A stretch of DNA of 33,091 bases, taken from the NCBI GenBank assembly GCA_013821455.1, contig JACDGS010000044.1, forward strand, positions 1 through 33,091. Reading direction: 5' to 3'. Shown piece after piece: positions 7,157 to 16,129 of the stretch. The DNA comes from Chthoniobacterales bacterium. GTDB lineage: Bacteria > Verrucomicrobiota > Verrucomicrobiia > Chthoniobacterales > UBA10450. Position 1 is the first letter of the stretch, and each line of letters opens with the position of its first letter. The translations under genes and the position numbers were made by a program. The notes below the pieces were generated by a model that saw only the letters and a program-made list of their open reading frames with translations, made no database searches and was not told the DNA's origin.

Positions 7157-9641
7157 GCGGGCCGAACGGATCGCCAACCTGGTCGAGGAGGCTTTCGAAC
7201 TGGAGGGCGCGCACCGGACTGCCTTCCTGAGGCAGGCGTGCGGGAACGATGTGGAATTGCGCGCCGAAGTCGAAGCCCTGCTGCAGGAAAAAGGGCGCGC
7301 CGATAACTTAATGTCTTCGTCAGCCGCTCAGTTTGGAGCGGAGCTCTTGTGCCGCGAGGCTGCTACTGGCGGGCTAAGTCCCAACGAGATGCTGGGTGAC
7401 TACCGAATCGTATCTCTGCTCGGCGAGGGTGGCATGGGTGAGGTGTACCTGGCCGATGACACGCATTTCTGCCGCCAGGTGGCGATCAAGCTGATCAAGC
7501 AAGGCTTCGGGACGAAGGAATTCGTCAGGCATTTTCGGCAGGAGGAGCGCATTCTCGCTGCCCTCAATCATCCTAACATTGCCCGGCTTTACGGCGGCGC
7601 GGTCACTCAGAAAGGCCTGCCCTATTTCGTGATGGAATACGTGGAAGGCATTCCGCTGGAGAACTACTCGTCGGAGCATGCCCTGGACATCCGCGCTCGG
7701 CTGGGTCTGTTCCGCAAGGTCTGTGCGGCGGTTTCCTACGCACATCAAAACCTCGTTATTCACCGTGATCTCAAACCCGCGAATATCCGGGTAACGAAGG
7801 AAGGCGAACCGAAGCTCCTGGATTTCGGGATCGCGCGATTGCTCGACCCGACGACGGCTGAGACGGACAATCTAACGATCGTCGCGACGCGCGCGATGAC
7901 TCCCAACTATGCCAGTCCGGAACAAGTGCGCGGCGACCGCATGACGACCGCCAGCGACGTTTACAGCCTGGGGATCGTCCTTTACGAACTGCTCGCCGGA
8001 AAAAAGCCCGGCCTGAGGAAAGGTGTCGAAGTCGAGTTACAAAGACTGGACGCCGAGCTTGATAACATTGTTCTCAAAGCACTGCGCCCCGAGCCGGAAC
8101 GCCGTTATTCCTCGGTCGGACAATTCTCGGAAGATATCCGGCGCTACCTGGCAGGACTGCCCGTCACCGCACGTAAGGACACCTTCGCCTATCGATCCTC
8201 GAAGTTCGTCGGCCGCCACAAGCTTGGATTGGCTGTCGCAGCATCTGTCGCGCTCCTGCTTATCGGCGCGACTATTGTCGCTTCCTGGGAGGCACATCGC
8301 GCTAACGAACAGCGCATCCTGGCCGAGCGACACTTCGAACAAGTGCGCCGGCTGGCCAATTCCCTCATGTTCGAGATCCACGATTCGGTGAAGGACCTGG
8401 CCGGGTCTACGCCGACGCGGCGCCTGATTGTAAGTCGCGCTCTCGAATATCTCGACGGTCTGGCCCATGACGCCGGCAGTAACTCTGCTCTGCAGCGCGA
8501 GCTCGCCACCGCTTACGAGAAGATCGGCGACATTCAGGGAAATCCTTATTCCGCGAACATCGGCGATACCGACGGCGCCCTCACCAGTTACCGCAAAGCC
8601 CTGCGAATTCGAGAGAGCTTCGGGCCTTCCGCTTTCACCACTGACACGCAAATGGAGTTAGGCCGCACTTATCGCGCTCTCGGCGACATCATGGACCTGA
8701 AAGGAGACGTCGCGCAGATGATTCGTAATTACCGGCACTCGCTGCAAATCTTCGCCCAGCTCGCCCAGCTCGCCCAGAACGAACCCGCGAATCCCGCAGT
8801 CCAGGATGAACTCGCTCGCGCCTACGAGACGCTGGCCGATGGCTTGGGCCGGACGGCGAACTCCGAAGCGGAACTCCTCTCCGATTACAGAAAGTCACTC
8901 GCCATCCGCCAGGAGTTACTCCGGCAGGACGGCTCGAACGCAAAACGGAAGCGGCCAGTGGCGATTAACCTGATGAAAATTGGAGGCGCTCTGGACCCGC
9001 ACCAACCTGAGGCCATCGCCAGCCTCCGCCGGGGAGTCGTCGTGCTCGAGTCGCTCGCCGCCAGTGACCCGACTAACGGACGCGCCCGGCACGAGGTAGG
9101 ATGGGGTTACAAGCAACTCGGCACCGCTCAGTTGGCTGCGGGGGATTGTCCTGGCGCCGTCGAGAGTCTGCAGAAATCGCTCGCGATCAGGGAACGCTCT
9201 GCCGGGGTCGATCCGCAAAATGCCCAAGCGAGTTTCGATCTTGCGAGCGGCGACGGCGATCTCGCAGAAGCGTTAACCGCCAAGGGTGATCCGGCGTCGG
9301 CGGTGGGCCACGCGCGGCAGGGAATCGCGATTTTGACCGCCCTCCTAAGTACTGATCCCACCAACACCATCTGTTCGCGCAACCTCGCCATCCTCGAGGA
9401 AAGGCTAGGCGATGCTTTTGCGCGCTCCGGCGCGAATGCAAGCGCGCCGACTGCAGAACGGATTCACGCCTGGTCGGACGCGCGTGGGACGTATGAAAAA
9501 GCGGGGCAGATTTTTCTCAATCTCCGCGATCACGGGACATTGCCGCCGGCCGATGCGGATCAGCCAAAAAAATTCGCCACACGCGCCATCGATTGTCAGC
9601 GGGCAATCAAAGAACTCACCGCCGCGGACAATTTGCACTAA
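7146..9641 (+). CDS. Membrane-anchored Ser/Thr protein kinase with TPR-like C-terminal region
   Basis: This 831-residue kinase of the bacterial Hanks type has a short N-terminal helical region, then a kinase domain from about residue 86 to 340. Visible motifs are the glycine loop GEGGMGEV (93-100), K115 in VAIKLIK, HRDLKPAN (206-213, catalytic D208), DFG (226-228) and SPEQVRG. A single membrane helix (about 359-381) separates it from a long helical region with tetratricopeptide-like repeats (ELATAYEKIGDI, ELGRTYRALGDI, ELARAYETLADG), probably extracytoplasmic. The ATG at 7146 was chosen over the upstream start at 7110 because it begins right where the family starts and overlaps the sigma gene. 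Kinase and sigma factor probably form one signalling unit. Confidence 0.93.
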   Translation: MQPERAERIANLVEEAFELEGAHRTAFLRQACGNDVELRAEVEALLQEKGRADNLMSSSAAQFGAELLCREAATGGLSPNEMLGDYRIVSLLGEGGMGEVYLADDTHFCRQVAIKLIKQGFGTKEFVRHFRQEERILAALNHPNIARLYGGAVTQKGLPYFVMEYVEGIPLENYSSEHALDIRARLGLFRKVCAAVSYAHQNLVIHRDLKPANIRVTKEGEPKLLDFGIARLLDPTTAETDNLTIVATRAMTPNYASPEQVRGDRMTTASDVYSLGIVLYELLAGKKPGLRKGVEVELQRLDAELDNIVLKALRPEPERRYSSVGQFSEDIRRYLAGLPVTARKDTFAYRSSKFVGRHKLGLAVAASVALLLIGATIVASWEAHRANEQRILAERHFEQVRRLANSLMFEIHDSVKDLAGSTPTRRLIVSRALEYLDGLAHDAGSNSALQRELATAYEKIGDIQGNPYSANIGDTDGALTSYRKALRIRESFGPSAFTTDTQMELGRTYRALGDIMDLKGDVAQMIRNYRHSLQIFAQLAQLAQNEPANPAVQDELARAYETLADGLGRTANSEAELLSDYRKSLAIRQELLRQDGSNAKRKRPVAINLMKIGGALDPHQPEAIASLRRGVVVLESLAASDPTNGRARHEVGWGYKQLGTAQLAAGDCPGAVESLQKSLAIRERSAGVDPQNAQASFDLASGDGDLAEALTAKGDPASAVGHARQGIAILTALLSTDPTNTICSRNLAILEERLGDAFARSGANASAPTAERIHAWSDARGTYEKAGQIFLNLRDHGTLPPADADQPKKFATRAIDCQRAIKELTAADNLH

Positions 9642-9902
9642 ACTACTTCGTTAGGTGGAGTTGTAGATTAGACGGGCGGGGTACCCCAAGCGACGGAAGA
9701 TGCCGCGTGGCGAGATTCCGGGCTACCACTATTTCCCGAAATGTTAGAGCTCGGCGTAACGGAACATGATGACATGGCTGGCATCGTCTCCGAGACGTAC
9801 AGGTGCCGGGTGCACCGCAAGACCAATGGAGTTAGGCGAGAAAATCGCACGTTTGAAAGCGGCATGTGCTCGTCAAAGCACTGAATAGACGCCATGTTTT
9901 AT
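9642..9902. other. Gap before the first attC; possible array boundary
   Basis: The kinase stop is followed 8 bp later by GTTAGGT (9650-9656), which fits an R' core and could mark the left edge of the cassette array (an attI remnant or a degenerate attC). The 246 bp up to the first R'' contain no convincing gene. A plus-strand frame without a start codon reads EDAAWRDSGLPLFPEMLELG and ends near 9883; it may be a gene remnant that I cannot name. Confidence 0.4.
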
Positions 9903-10023
9903 ATCTAACCGAGCGATGGAGCCGACCGCGAGCCGCTCCCTGCCGAGCTACATGATTGCGATCCCGACACTCCGCTGCCACGCGCGCCCTCGCCAGCGGT
10001 GGCTGATCTTGTTCTCGTTAGAC
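9903..10023 (+). other. attC site 1
   Basis: R'' is ATCTAAC (9903-9909) and R' is GTTAGAC (10017-10023). The left arm GAGCCGACCGCGAG is less regular, but the right arm CCAGCGGTGGCTGATCTTG is the array consensus. A frame crossing the site (from 9916) is an artefact of the attC sequence. Confidence 0.88.
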
Positions 10024-10026
10024 CCT

Positions 10027-10509
10027 ATGAAGCTTTCCGTTCAAGTTAACGTCATGTTTCTTGCGGGCATGATCTGCCTATTTGCTAGCCTTTTCCAGAA
10101 GCCGATCGGCCTGCCGAATTCGACCCGTTTTGTAACTCCCTTACTCGGCGCTCTTTTTATTGTGGCTGCCGTCTGGCTGCCGCGCCGCGCCAAAAAGTGC
10201 GGCGATGTCTCTATCATTGTGCCGACGCGACCTCAGTACAACAAGCGCATACGACTTATCTTGATTTGTGGCGTAGTAGGCTCCCTGAGCGCTCCGCTCT
10301 ATCTGCGTTACGGTTGTGTTGTTGAGCGCTCGCCGCAATCGACCGAAGGTCTAACCTGGCGATGCAGGCAACGCCTACCCGATGTACGGCCCAGGTTTCC
10401 AATGACTACAACCTTTAGTTCCGCTTTATGCTCGCTCCCGGTAGGCATGGCTGATCTTGTTCTCGTTAGGCGTTTTATTAAACTCTCCGGTTACTATGAG
10501 CGCTACTGA
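10027..10509 (+). CDS. Cassette-encoded small membrane protein, unknown function
   Basis: This 160-residue product is not recognised. It has three hydrophobic segments: [32 protein letters not shown], and a third starting [10 protein letters not shown], followed by a polar tail. The ATG lies 3 bp after R' of attC 1, the usual position of a cassette gene; an upstream start at 9916 would translate the attC itself and is rejected. The frame has no stop before attC 2, so the last 50 or so residues are encoded by the attC and the next cassette, ending after 14 bases of overlap with the DUF1348 gene. The native C-terminus may have been lost when cassettes were joined. Confidence 0.6.
   Translation: MKLSVQVNVMFLAGMICLFASLFQKPIGLPNSTRFVTPLLGALFIVAAVWLPRRAKKCGDVSIIVPTRPQYNKRIRLILICGVVGSLSAPLYLRYGCVVERSPQSTEGLTWRCRQRLPDVRPRFPMTTTFSSALCSLPVGMADLVLVRRFIKLSGYYERY
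10349..10471 (+). other. attC site 2 (GCCTACC stem class)
   Basis: R'' is GTCTAAC (10349-10355) and R' is GTTAGGC (10465-10471). The inner stem pairs AACGCCTACCCG with a CGGTAGGCATGG arm. This differs from the CCGCTGG/CCAGCGG stem of most sites but keeps the pairing, which is strong support for a folded recombination site. Confidence 0.92.
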
Positions 10510-10975
10510 AACACCAAAACCTCTTTTTCCTCCGTTTGATGCCGAATCCGCTGGCAAGAAGGTCCGCTTGGCGGAGGATGCATGGAATACGCGCGACCCG
10601 GAACGGGTCTCGCTTGCCTACACCCCGGACAGCGTATGGCGTAACCGCTCGGAGTTTCTCTCCGGTCGCGCTGCCATCAGGGAGGTCCTCGTCCGCAAGT
10701 GGAAGAAAGAATTGAATTACCGTCTCATTAAGGAGCTATGGGCCTTCCAGGGCAGCCGCATCTCTGTTCGCTTCGCCTACGAGTGGCATGACGAGTCAGG
10801 CCAATGGTTTCGCTCCTACGGCAACGAAAACTGGGAGTTTGATGAGCAGGGACTTATGCGACGACGCATTGCGAGCATCAACGATCTCCCTATTTATGAC
10901 GCCGACCGGAAGTATCATTGGCCGCTGGGCCGCCGCCCGGATGATCATGCGAGTCTATCGGAACTGAGCTTGTAA
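10496..10975 (+). CDS. DUF1348 family NTF2-like protein
   Basis: This 159-residue soluble protein matches the DUF1348 family, a branch of the NTF2/SnoaL-like fold. Recognisable stretches are [83 protein letters not shown] and [11 protein letters not shown]. The family is small-molecule binding or enzymatic, but no activity is established for this member. The ATG at 10496, 24 bp past R', is chosen because the family begins there; upstream sequence to 10457 is attC. The gene ends 15 bp before an R'' box, as expected for a cassette. Confidence 0.9.
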   Translation: MSATETPKPLFPPFDAESAGKKVRLAEDAWNTRDPERVSLAYTPDSVWRNRSEFLSGRAAIREVLVRKWKKELNYRLIKELWAFQGSRISVRFAYEWHDESGQWFRSYGNENWEFDEQGLMRRRIASINDLPIYDADRKYHWPLGRRPDDHASLSELSL

Positions 10976-10990
10976 GTCGCTCTCGCCAGC

Positions 10991-11022
10991 GCCTAACCAA
11001 GTGATGGAGCCAACCAAAAGGA
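10991..11022 (+). other. Left half of interrupted attC site 3
   Basis: GCCTAACCAAGTGATGGAGC followed by CAACC is the standard left arm with a perfect R'' (10991-10997). The rest of the site is missing: sequence after about 11018 is unrelated, and the matching right arm reappears only at 12465-12491, beyond the FG-GAP gene. Confidence 0.75.
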
Positions 11023-11197
11023 AAGTAGAAAGGTGAAAGTGGAAAGCAGCCGTAACGGATGCGAAGCAACGGCCGGGCTTTCAAAGAGCTTCTTGCTCGC
11101 TCTCCTTGCTCATCCCATGACTCTTTTCGAAAAGAGCTTGTTATTTCTTAGACTGTTTGCTGAGATTCGGAAAAATCCCTGAAAAAAAGCCACTCCA

Positions 11198-12392
11198 ATG
11201 CAAAGAAATACTCCTCACACCGTCATTCGACTCGTCGTCACAGTTCTCCTGGTTAGCTTCGCCACCAGCGGCGCGCCCGCGGCGCCGCTCAAGACCATCT
11301 ATGAAACACAGAAGCTGACTCCTTCAGATGGCCAAGGCGTGGGAAGTTTTGGACACGCGGTCTCCCATCCTGGGCAACATGGCTATCGTCGGGGCACCTT
11401 ACGACGACGCTAAAGGCGATGCGAGCGGCTCAGCTTACATCTTCGCTTTCGATGGGACGAATTGGACGCAACAAGCCAAACTGACTGGTTCGGACGAAGT
11501 AGCTTTCAATAACTTCGGCACGGGGGTTGCCATCTCGGGAAACATGGCGCTCGTTGGGACCCCGGGTGATGGTCCATCCAATCAATATTTGGGCGCAGTA
11601 TATGTTTTCACCTTCGACGGGACGGCTTGGACGCAGAAGGCGAAGCTGCTTGCCTCGGTCCGGGATTTCAATGCCGAATTTGGCCTCTGCATTTCGCTCT
11701 CAGGCAATACTGCGCTGATTGGGGGCACAAAAGCGGCTTATATTTTCACCTTCAATGGCACCGTGTGGACCCAGCAAGCGAAGCTGACGTCGTCCGATAT
11801 TCAAGACACTGATTATTTTGGCACCGCGGTCTCTCTCTCGGGACAGCGGGCCTTGATTGGCGCTTACAGTGCCGAGTTTCAAGGGGCGGCCTACGTTTTC
11901 GATTTCGATGGAACGTCCTGGAGCCAGGAAGCGAAGCTTGTGTCCCTTGACATTGCCGGGAATGACAACTTTGGAAAGGCAGTTTGGCTTGCGGGCGATC
12001 TTGCGATCGTCGGGGCACCTCTCAAAGATCACAATAAGGGCGCGGCCTATATTTTCTCCTCCGACGGCACGACTTGGAGCCAAACGACCAAACTGACAGC
12101 TCTCGGCGCGCGAAAAGCGGACTTTTTCGGCACTTCTGTGGCGCTTCCCGGCACCGTAGCTCTCGTGGGATCCCAGGTGTCCGGAGGAGTGCCGGGCGTA
12201 ATTTACGAATATGTGTTGCGTCGAAACGTCTGGACGTTGGGATCTCAATTCCTTGCCTCTGGCGGCATGAACGGAGATAACCTGGGGGTTTCTCTGGCCT
12301 TCTCCGGAGCCACACTCCTGGCCGGCGCCGATGCAGCTTCTATCGGTGGGATCGGCCAAGCCTATATTTTCTCCTTAGCCCGCCAGCATTAG
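11198..12392 (+). pseudogene. Secreted FG-GAP repeat protein, frameshifted
   Basis: The ATG at 11198 opens a signal peptide (RLVVTVLLVSFATSGAPAA) and a first repeat, LTPSDGQGVGSFGHAVS. The frame then changes near 11366, and a second frame carries on without stops to 12392 with about seven repeats of the type FGTAVSLSGQRALIGA, YVFDFDGTSWSQEAKL. These are FG-GAP/integrin-alpha style beta-propeller blades of exported proteins. One extra base (or two missing) explains the break, so this is a recent pseudogene or an assembly error. The gene lies between the left and right halves of an attC site, so it probably arrived by insertion rather than as a cassette. Confidence 0.85.
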
Positions 12393-12464
12393 GCCGCGCC
12401 CGGCGATCCGTTGCGAGTTCAGGTCGGCGTTACCGCTCGGAAGAGGGGATTGCCTGCAAATCCG

Positions 12465-12491
12465 TGGTGGCTGATCTTGTTCTCGTTAGGT
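12465..12491 (+). other. Right half of interrupted attC site 3
   Basis: This is GTGGTGGCTGATCTTG followed by TTCTCGTTAGGT, the consensus right arm with R' GTTAGGT (12485-12491). No R'' or left arm is found between it and the FG-GAP stop. A further weak R'-like box, GTTGGAT preceded by TTCTC, lies at 12586-12592, leaving a gene-less stretch of about 100 bp. Confidence 0.75.
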
Positions 12492-12626
12492 CTGATCGTG
12501 AATGAATCGCTGCGCCTACTGCGTGCGCCTGGCTTTGGCCTTTTGTGTTGCGCTATGTCGTGGCAGGCTAGCCGACTCCGTTCTCGTTGGATGTAGCAAC
12601 ATCGCTAAGAACATTGTAGGGAAACT

Positions 12627-13100
12627 ATGAAACAAACACTTCTCGCAGTTCTGTTCGTCGTCGCTTCAACACTTCACGGTAGCGGCCAGCAGGGAGCTCT
12701 CGCTAAGAGCGGCAAGTCGGGCGAATTATTCGACGCGATCAGTCGGATGGACGGTGTAGCGTTTAGCGCGTTCAATGCGCACGAGGCTAAACGTCTCATG
12801 ACGATGTTCACGAACGATCTCGAGTTTTATCACGATAGTGGCGGGCTGACGGATTTCCGACAGACGGGCGACAACTTCACCACGATGTTCGGGCGCACGC
12901 CCGATATTCGGAGAGAGCTCGTCCCCGGAAGCCTGGAGGTGTATCCGATCAAAGATTACGGCGCGATCGAACTCGGGCAGCATCGCTTTTGTCACCAGGA
13001 AAATGGAAAAGAGGAGTGTGGCATTTTCGGGTTTGCGATGGTGTGGCGAAAGTCCGGTGACGTGTGGCAAATCTCACGCGTGCTTAGCTATGGGCATTAG
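12627..13100 (+). CDS. Exported NTF2/SnoaL-like (DUF4440-type) protein
   Basis: This 157-residue protein has an N-terminal signal sequence (MKQTLLAVLFVVASTLHGSG) and an NTF2-like body: FDAISRMDGVAFSAFNAHEA, MTMFTNDLEFYHDSGGLTDF, IKDYGAIELGQHRF and AMVWRKSGDVWQISRVLSY. Such domains bind small molecules or act as simple enzymes; the specific role is unknown. The ATG at 12627 is fixed by the signal peptide. The stop lies 25 bp before the R'' of attC 4, so it fits a cassette gene, though its left boundary is degenerate. It is the second NTF2-fold product in the array. Confidence 0.8.
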   Translation: MKQTLLAVLFVVASTLHGSGQQGALAKSGKSGELFDAISRMDGVAFSAFNAHEAKRLMTMFTNDLEFYHDSGGLTDFRQTGDNFTTMFGRTPDIRRELVPGSLEVYPIKDYGAIELGQHRFCHQENGKEECGIFGFAMVWRKSGDVWQISRVLSYGH

Positions 13101-13125
13101 GAGGCCGATAGTAGGGGGTTTTCGC

Positions 13126-13263
13126 AGCTAACCAGATGCCAACCGCTGGCCCGCGTACGCTCAACCTTTTCATGACTCAAACCTCTTTTCCCGCCGCCCC
13201 GCGCGCCCTCGCCAGTCGAAGACTCGCCGTGGAGAGCGGTGACGGATCTTGTTCTCGTTAGGC
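13126..13263 (+). other. attC site 4
   Basis: R'' is AGCTAAC (13126-13132, one position off consensus) and R' is GTTAGGC (13257-13263). The left arm CCAACCGCTGGCCCGCGTAC is standard. The right arm carries an extra segment, CCAGTCGAAGACTCGC, also present in attC 7, before GGATCTTGTTCTCGTTAGGC. Confidence 0.82.
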
Positions 13264-13265
13264 GT

Positions 13266-13673
13266 ATGGCAAGCACATTCGAGGGCGGGTGTTTATGCGG
13301 AGGCGTCCGCTATCGTCTACACGGCAGGCCAAAGCAGGGGAGTGACTGCCATTGCGAAGATTGCCGGCGGGCGAGTGCTGCTCCGTATGTGACTTGGTGT
13401 AGCGTTCCCAGCAAAGCGGTAGAGGTTCTGCGCGGTGAACTGCGTAGAGTCTTATATGCAGACCGATTACGCTCGTTCGCCTCTTGTTGTGGCACGCCTT
13501 TGTTTATCCAGGACGAAGTCAGTTCTGCACGGATTGACGTGACAGTAGCGTCGCTCGATGATCCTAAGACCCTGCACCCGGAGGCCGCGATATGGACAGA
13601 AGACAAACTCCCGTGGGTCCAGCTCGATCCGAGTCGACCTGCTTTTCGCCAGAACAGAGATGAAAACGCCTAA
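13266..13673 (+). CDS. GFA domain (glutathione-dependent formaldehyde-activating-like) zinc protein
   Basis: This 135-residue protein has the cysteine pattern of the GFA fold: GGCLCGGVRYR near the start, CHCEDCRRASAAPYVTW at about 30-45, and SCCGTPLF near 80, which together bind zinc. Some members act on glutathione adducts; most are uncharacterised. The ATG at 13266 lies 2 bp after R' of attC 4, and the TAA stop lies inside the R'' of the next attC, so the gene fills its cassette completely. Upstream in-frame sequence (ADLVLVR) is translated attC and is excluded. Confidence 0.92.
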   Translation: MASTFEGGCLCGGVRYRLHGRPKQGSDCHCEDCRRASAAPYVTWCSVPSKAVEVLRGELRRVLYADRLRSFASCCGTPLFIQDEVSSARIDVTVASLDDPKTLHPEAAIWTEDKLPWVQLDPSRPAFRQNRDENA

Positions 13674-13885
13674 CCATGCGATGCTGCGAATCGCTGGCCG
13701 GCGTATGCTCACGTTTCCCATGACTCACACCTGTTCTCCCGCCGCCACGCGCGCTTTGATTAGTTCCCTCTGCTCGCTTCCTCTTCGCGCTGTCGTCTAT
13801 ATCACGGCTTAACCCTCCGTTTCGTTCGCCAGCGTGGCGCTGTGTGGTTACCTTACGCTGGTGGCTGATCTTGTTCTCGTTAGGT
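13668..13885 (+). other. attC site 5, composite
   Basis: R'' GCCTAAC (13668-13674) with a standard left arm is followed by a second R''-like box, GCTTAAC (13807-13813), and one R' GTTAGGT (13879-13885). The shorter 79-bp pairing (GCCAGCGTGG with ACGCTGGTGGC) may be the working site. The preceding part could be the left half of an older site. Confidence 0.75.
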
Positions 13886-14004
13886 TCTGTGATGGCCGGC
13901 TTTGCTAATTGGGCCTCTCCGGCGCTCGCCTCCATTTCTCCGAGAGTGTTCGAGGGCCGCGATTCGGCTTGGCGATATTCGCGGCTGGCCTTTAGTCTGA
14001 AGCG

Positions 14005-14991
14005 GTGAAACCGCTGCGCATCGGGATTGTGGGATTCGACCAGGTGGACGCACTCGATCTGGTCGGTCCCGCGGAAGCTTTCGCCAACGCGCAAACCCAG
14101 GATGCCAAGGGCAACGCGGTCGCCGCCTATGAAGTGGTGATCCTTGGACTAACGAACGCGCGTTTCGTGGCCGAGTCGGGGATTGTGCTGCAGCCGCGGA
14201 CGACGCTGCGCGCTGCGCCGAAGCTCGACACCATTATCATCCCGGGAGGCGCAGGATTGCGGCGCGCGGAAACGAATCGAGCCGTGGCGCGCTGGATCGA
14301 AGGGCAGGCGGAGAAGGTCCGCCGCGTCGTCTCGATCTGCACGGGCATCTACGCTGTCGCGGCAACCGGCCTGCTCGATGGCCGGCGCGTGACGACTCAC
14401 TGGCGGTTTGCGGCCGATGTGGCTCGGCGCTTTCCGAATCTGCACGTGGAGCCAAACTCGCTCTTCATTCAGGACGGCCATTTCTACACGTCGGCCGGGG
14501 TGACGGCCGGGATCGATCTCGCGCTGGCTCTGATCGAGGAAGACCTGGGGCGCAAGGCGGCGCTGAGGGTGGCGCGCGACTTAGTCGTCTTTCTGAAACG
14601 GCCGGGGGGGCAGGATCAATATTCGGAACCGTTGCGCTTCCAGACGATGGCGACCGATCGATTGGCGGAGCTGGCCAGTTGGATCGCGGCTAACCTGCAG
14701 CGCGATCTCTCGATCCCGGCGCTGGCTGAGCGCGCCTGTCTTTCCCCGCGGCATTTCGTGCGGCGTTTTGAGGCGGCTTTTAAGCAAACGCCCGGCGTCT
14801 TTGTGCGCGACCGCCGGTTGGATGAAGCGCGGCAGCGTTTGAACACCGAGAATCTCTCGATCGATGCCATCGCCGACTCAGTCGGTTTTCAGAGCACCGA
14901 CGCTTTTTGCCGGGCTTTTCGCCATCGCTTTCACCTTACGCCCACGGACTATCGGCGTAATTTTGGCTTCGATAGTAAGTCAGCCGACTGA
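14005..14991 (+). CDS. GlxA-type AraC family regulator with DJ-1/PfpI domain
   Basis: This 328-residue protein has an N-terminal DJ-1/PfpI-like domain (residues 1-190; LDTIIIPGGAG and SICTGIYAVAATGLLDGRRVTTHW with the nucleophile-position Cys112) and a C-terminal AraC DNA-binding domain from about residue 218 (LQRDLSIPALAERACLSPRHFVRRF, SIDAIADSVGFQSTDAFCRAF). Members are transcription regulators whose first domain probably senses a metabolite. The start is GTG 14005, set by the conserved MKPLRIGIVGFD opening. It lies 120 bp past R' and no R'' follows it, so it does not look like a simple cassette gene. It converges with the HAF gene over a strong hairpin. Confidence 0.92.
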   Translation: MKPLRIGIVGFDQVDALDLVGPAEAFANAQTQDAKGNAVAAYEVVILGLTNARFVAESGIVLQPRTTLRAAPKLDTIIIPGGAGLRRAETNRAVARWIEGQAEKVRRVVSICTGIYAVAATGLLDGRRVTTHWRFAADVARRFPNLHVEPNSLFIQDGHFYTSAGVTAGIDLALALIEEDLGRKAALRVARDLVVFLKRPGGQDQYSEPLRFQTMATDRLAELASWIAANLQRDLSIPALAERACLSPRHFVRRFEAAFKQTPGVFVRDRRLDEARQRLNTENLSIDAIADSVGFQSTDAFCRAFRHRFHLTPTDYRRNFGFDSKSAD

Positions 14992-15085
14992 CTCAAGACA
15001 GCAAGCTGGCCTACGTTCGTTAGTTATATCGTGATCAACTTGTGCGTGTCGCTGAGTCCAGCAACTTGACGATCTCGATGGCTTC

Positions 15086-15109
15086 GCCGGGCGCCGATTG
15101 GCGCCCGGC
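15086..15109. terminator. Strong hairpin between convergent genes
   Basis: GCCGGGCGCC and GGCGCCCGGC form a perfect 10-bp GC stem around a GATT loop, between the AraC/GlxA regulator (+) and the HAF-repeat gene (-). It could terminate from both sides, although neither side has a T-run. Confidence 0.6.
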
Positions 15110-15133
15110 ATTCCTCGAACTACTTAACTACAC

Positions 15134-16129
15134 TTACATGGCCGGCGCCCCGACGCCCGATCCTGCCGGAGACGACCGCGCGGGTTTGATCGCTTTCGCG
15201 GGCACCGCGTTCGTCTTATCCGAGTTACCGCCGAGGTTGACCTTCGCGAGGATGCCGTGTTCGCCGCCATCAGCGTCGACGTAGCGGCCGGTGATATATC
15301 CCTGCGCATTGATCCCGTTAAAGGAGGTAAAGGTCGATCCGGGATAATCGAAACTCACTAACTCATCCGGCGTGACGAAGAAGAGGCCATGAGTGATGCC
15401 ATCGGCGTCGGTGTAGCGTCCTACGACCCAATTGGAATCGTTGTTGCCAAAGAGGGCTGTGGCCGTGGCCCCTTCCGGGCTGATCGGGTAGGTCAAAGTG
15501 CCATCGCTGGCGCGAAGATACCCACGGGGAGTCACGCCGTCCGCATCGATGTAGTAACCCACGCTCTGATTCGAAGCATTGATCTGATAAGCCAGCGTCG
15601 CGGTCGAGTCGGGAACCGCAAAGATAGTAACGGCGCCACCGATGCTGACGAAGCCGCTCTGCGTGACGCCGTCACTGGCCACCACGCTGCCGGCAAAATC
15701 GCCGGCATTGTTGATGCCAAGGGTCAGTGTGCTCGAAGCGTCGGGGAGGTCGAACCCGGTAAAGACGTGACGCGCCAGGAAAAAGCCATGGATAGTGCCA
15801 TCCGTCACGTTAGTGTAGTTGCCGCAGATCGTGCGAGCGTCATTGATCCCGCGGCCTTGGGTCAGCCCAGCGGTGTCGTTAGGCTCCGTGAACGCACCGC
15901 TGAATTGGCCGTTGCGCGCGCGATAGAAGCCTTTGGTGACGCCGGTCGCGGCGTCAACCACCGACCCGACGATGTCGCCCCGATTATTGATCTTCTGTGG
16001 CTCGGTCAATTTTCCTACTCCGGGAAAATCGAACGTTTCGATCACTTCGATCGTTGCCGCCGAGGCAGCGTTGCCGAAAAGCGGCAAGCCCGCCAGGACT
16101 GCCGTGATAATTAGATGTCTTACTCTCAT
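15134..16129 (-). CDS. Secreted HAF-repeat protein
   Basis: This 331-residue protein has a signal peptide (MRVRHLIITAVLAGLPLFGNAASA) followed by tandem HAF-type repeats: INNRGDIVGSVVDAATGVTKGFYRA, INDARTICGNYTNVTDGTIHGFFL, INNAGDFAGSVV, INASNQSVGYYID, and INAQGYITGRYVDADGGEHGIL. Each unit has an 'IN..G.i.G.y.d..g..hGf' core. Function is unknown; such proteins are exported by many environmental bacteria. The C-terminal tail is Ala/Pro/Ser rich with no sorting motif that I recognise. It is the only minus-strand gene within the cassette array, opposite to cassette direction, so it probably arrived by insertion. Confidence 0.85.
   Translation of the reverse strand: MRVRHLIITAVLAGLPLFGNAASAATIEVIETFDFPGVGKLTEPQKINNRGDIVGSVVDAATGVTKGFYRARNGQFSGAFTEPNDTAGLTQGRGINDARTICGNYTNVTDGTIHGFFLARHVFTGFDLPDASSTLTLGINNAGDFAGSVVASDGVTQSGFVSIGGAVTIFAVPDSTATLAYQINASNQSVGYYIDADGVTPRGYLRASDGTLTYPISPEGATATALFGNNDSNWVVGRYTDADGITHGLFFVTPDELVSFDYPGSTFTSFNGINAQGYITGRYVDADGGEHGILAKVNLGGNSDKTNAVPAKAIKPARSSPAGSGVGAPAM

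Noticed and set aside
9916-10026. N-terminal extension of the first cassette gene to an ATG at 9916
   Set aside because: The extra residues are translated attC sequence. The same attC arm in another frame gives ADLVLVR before several cassette genes, so it is not protein-coding in origin.
15017-15030. GTTAGTT after the AraC/GlxA gene as an R' box
   Set aside because: It breaks the GTTRRRY rule and has no arm complementarity; treated as chance or as a relic.
15389-16114. Long plus-strand frame opposite the HAF gene
   Set aside because: It is the antisense shadow of a gene with a signal peptide and clear repeats on the minus strand.
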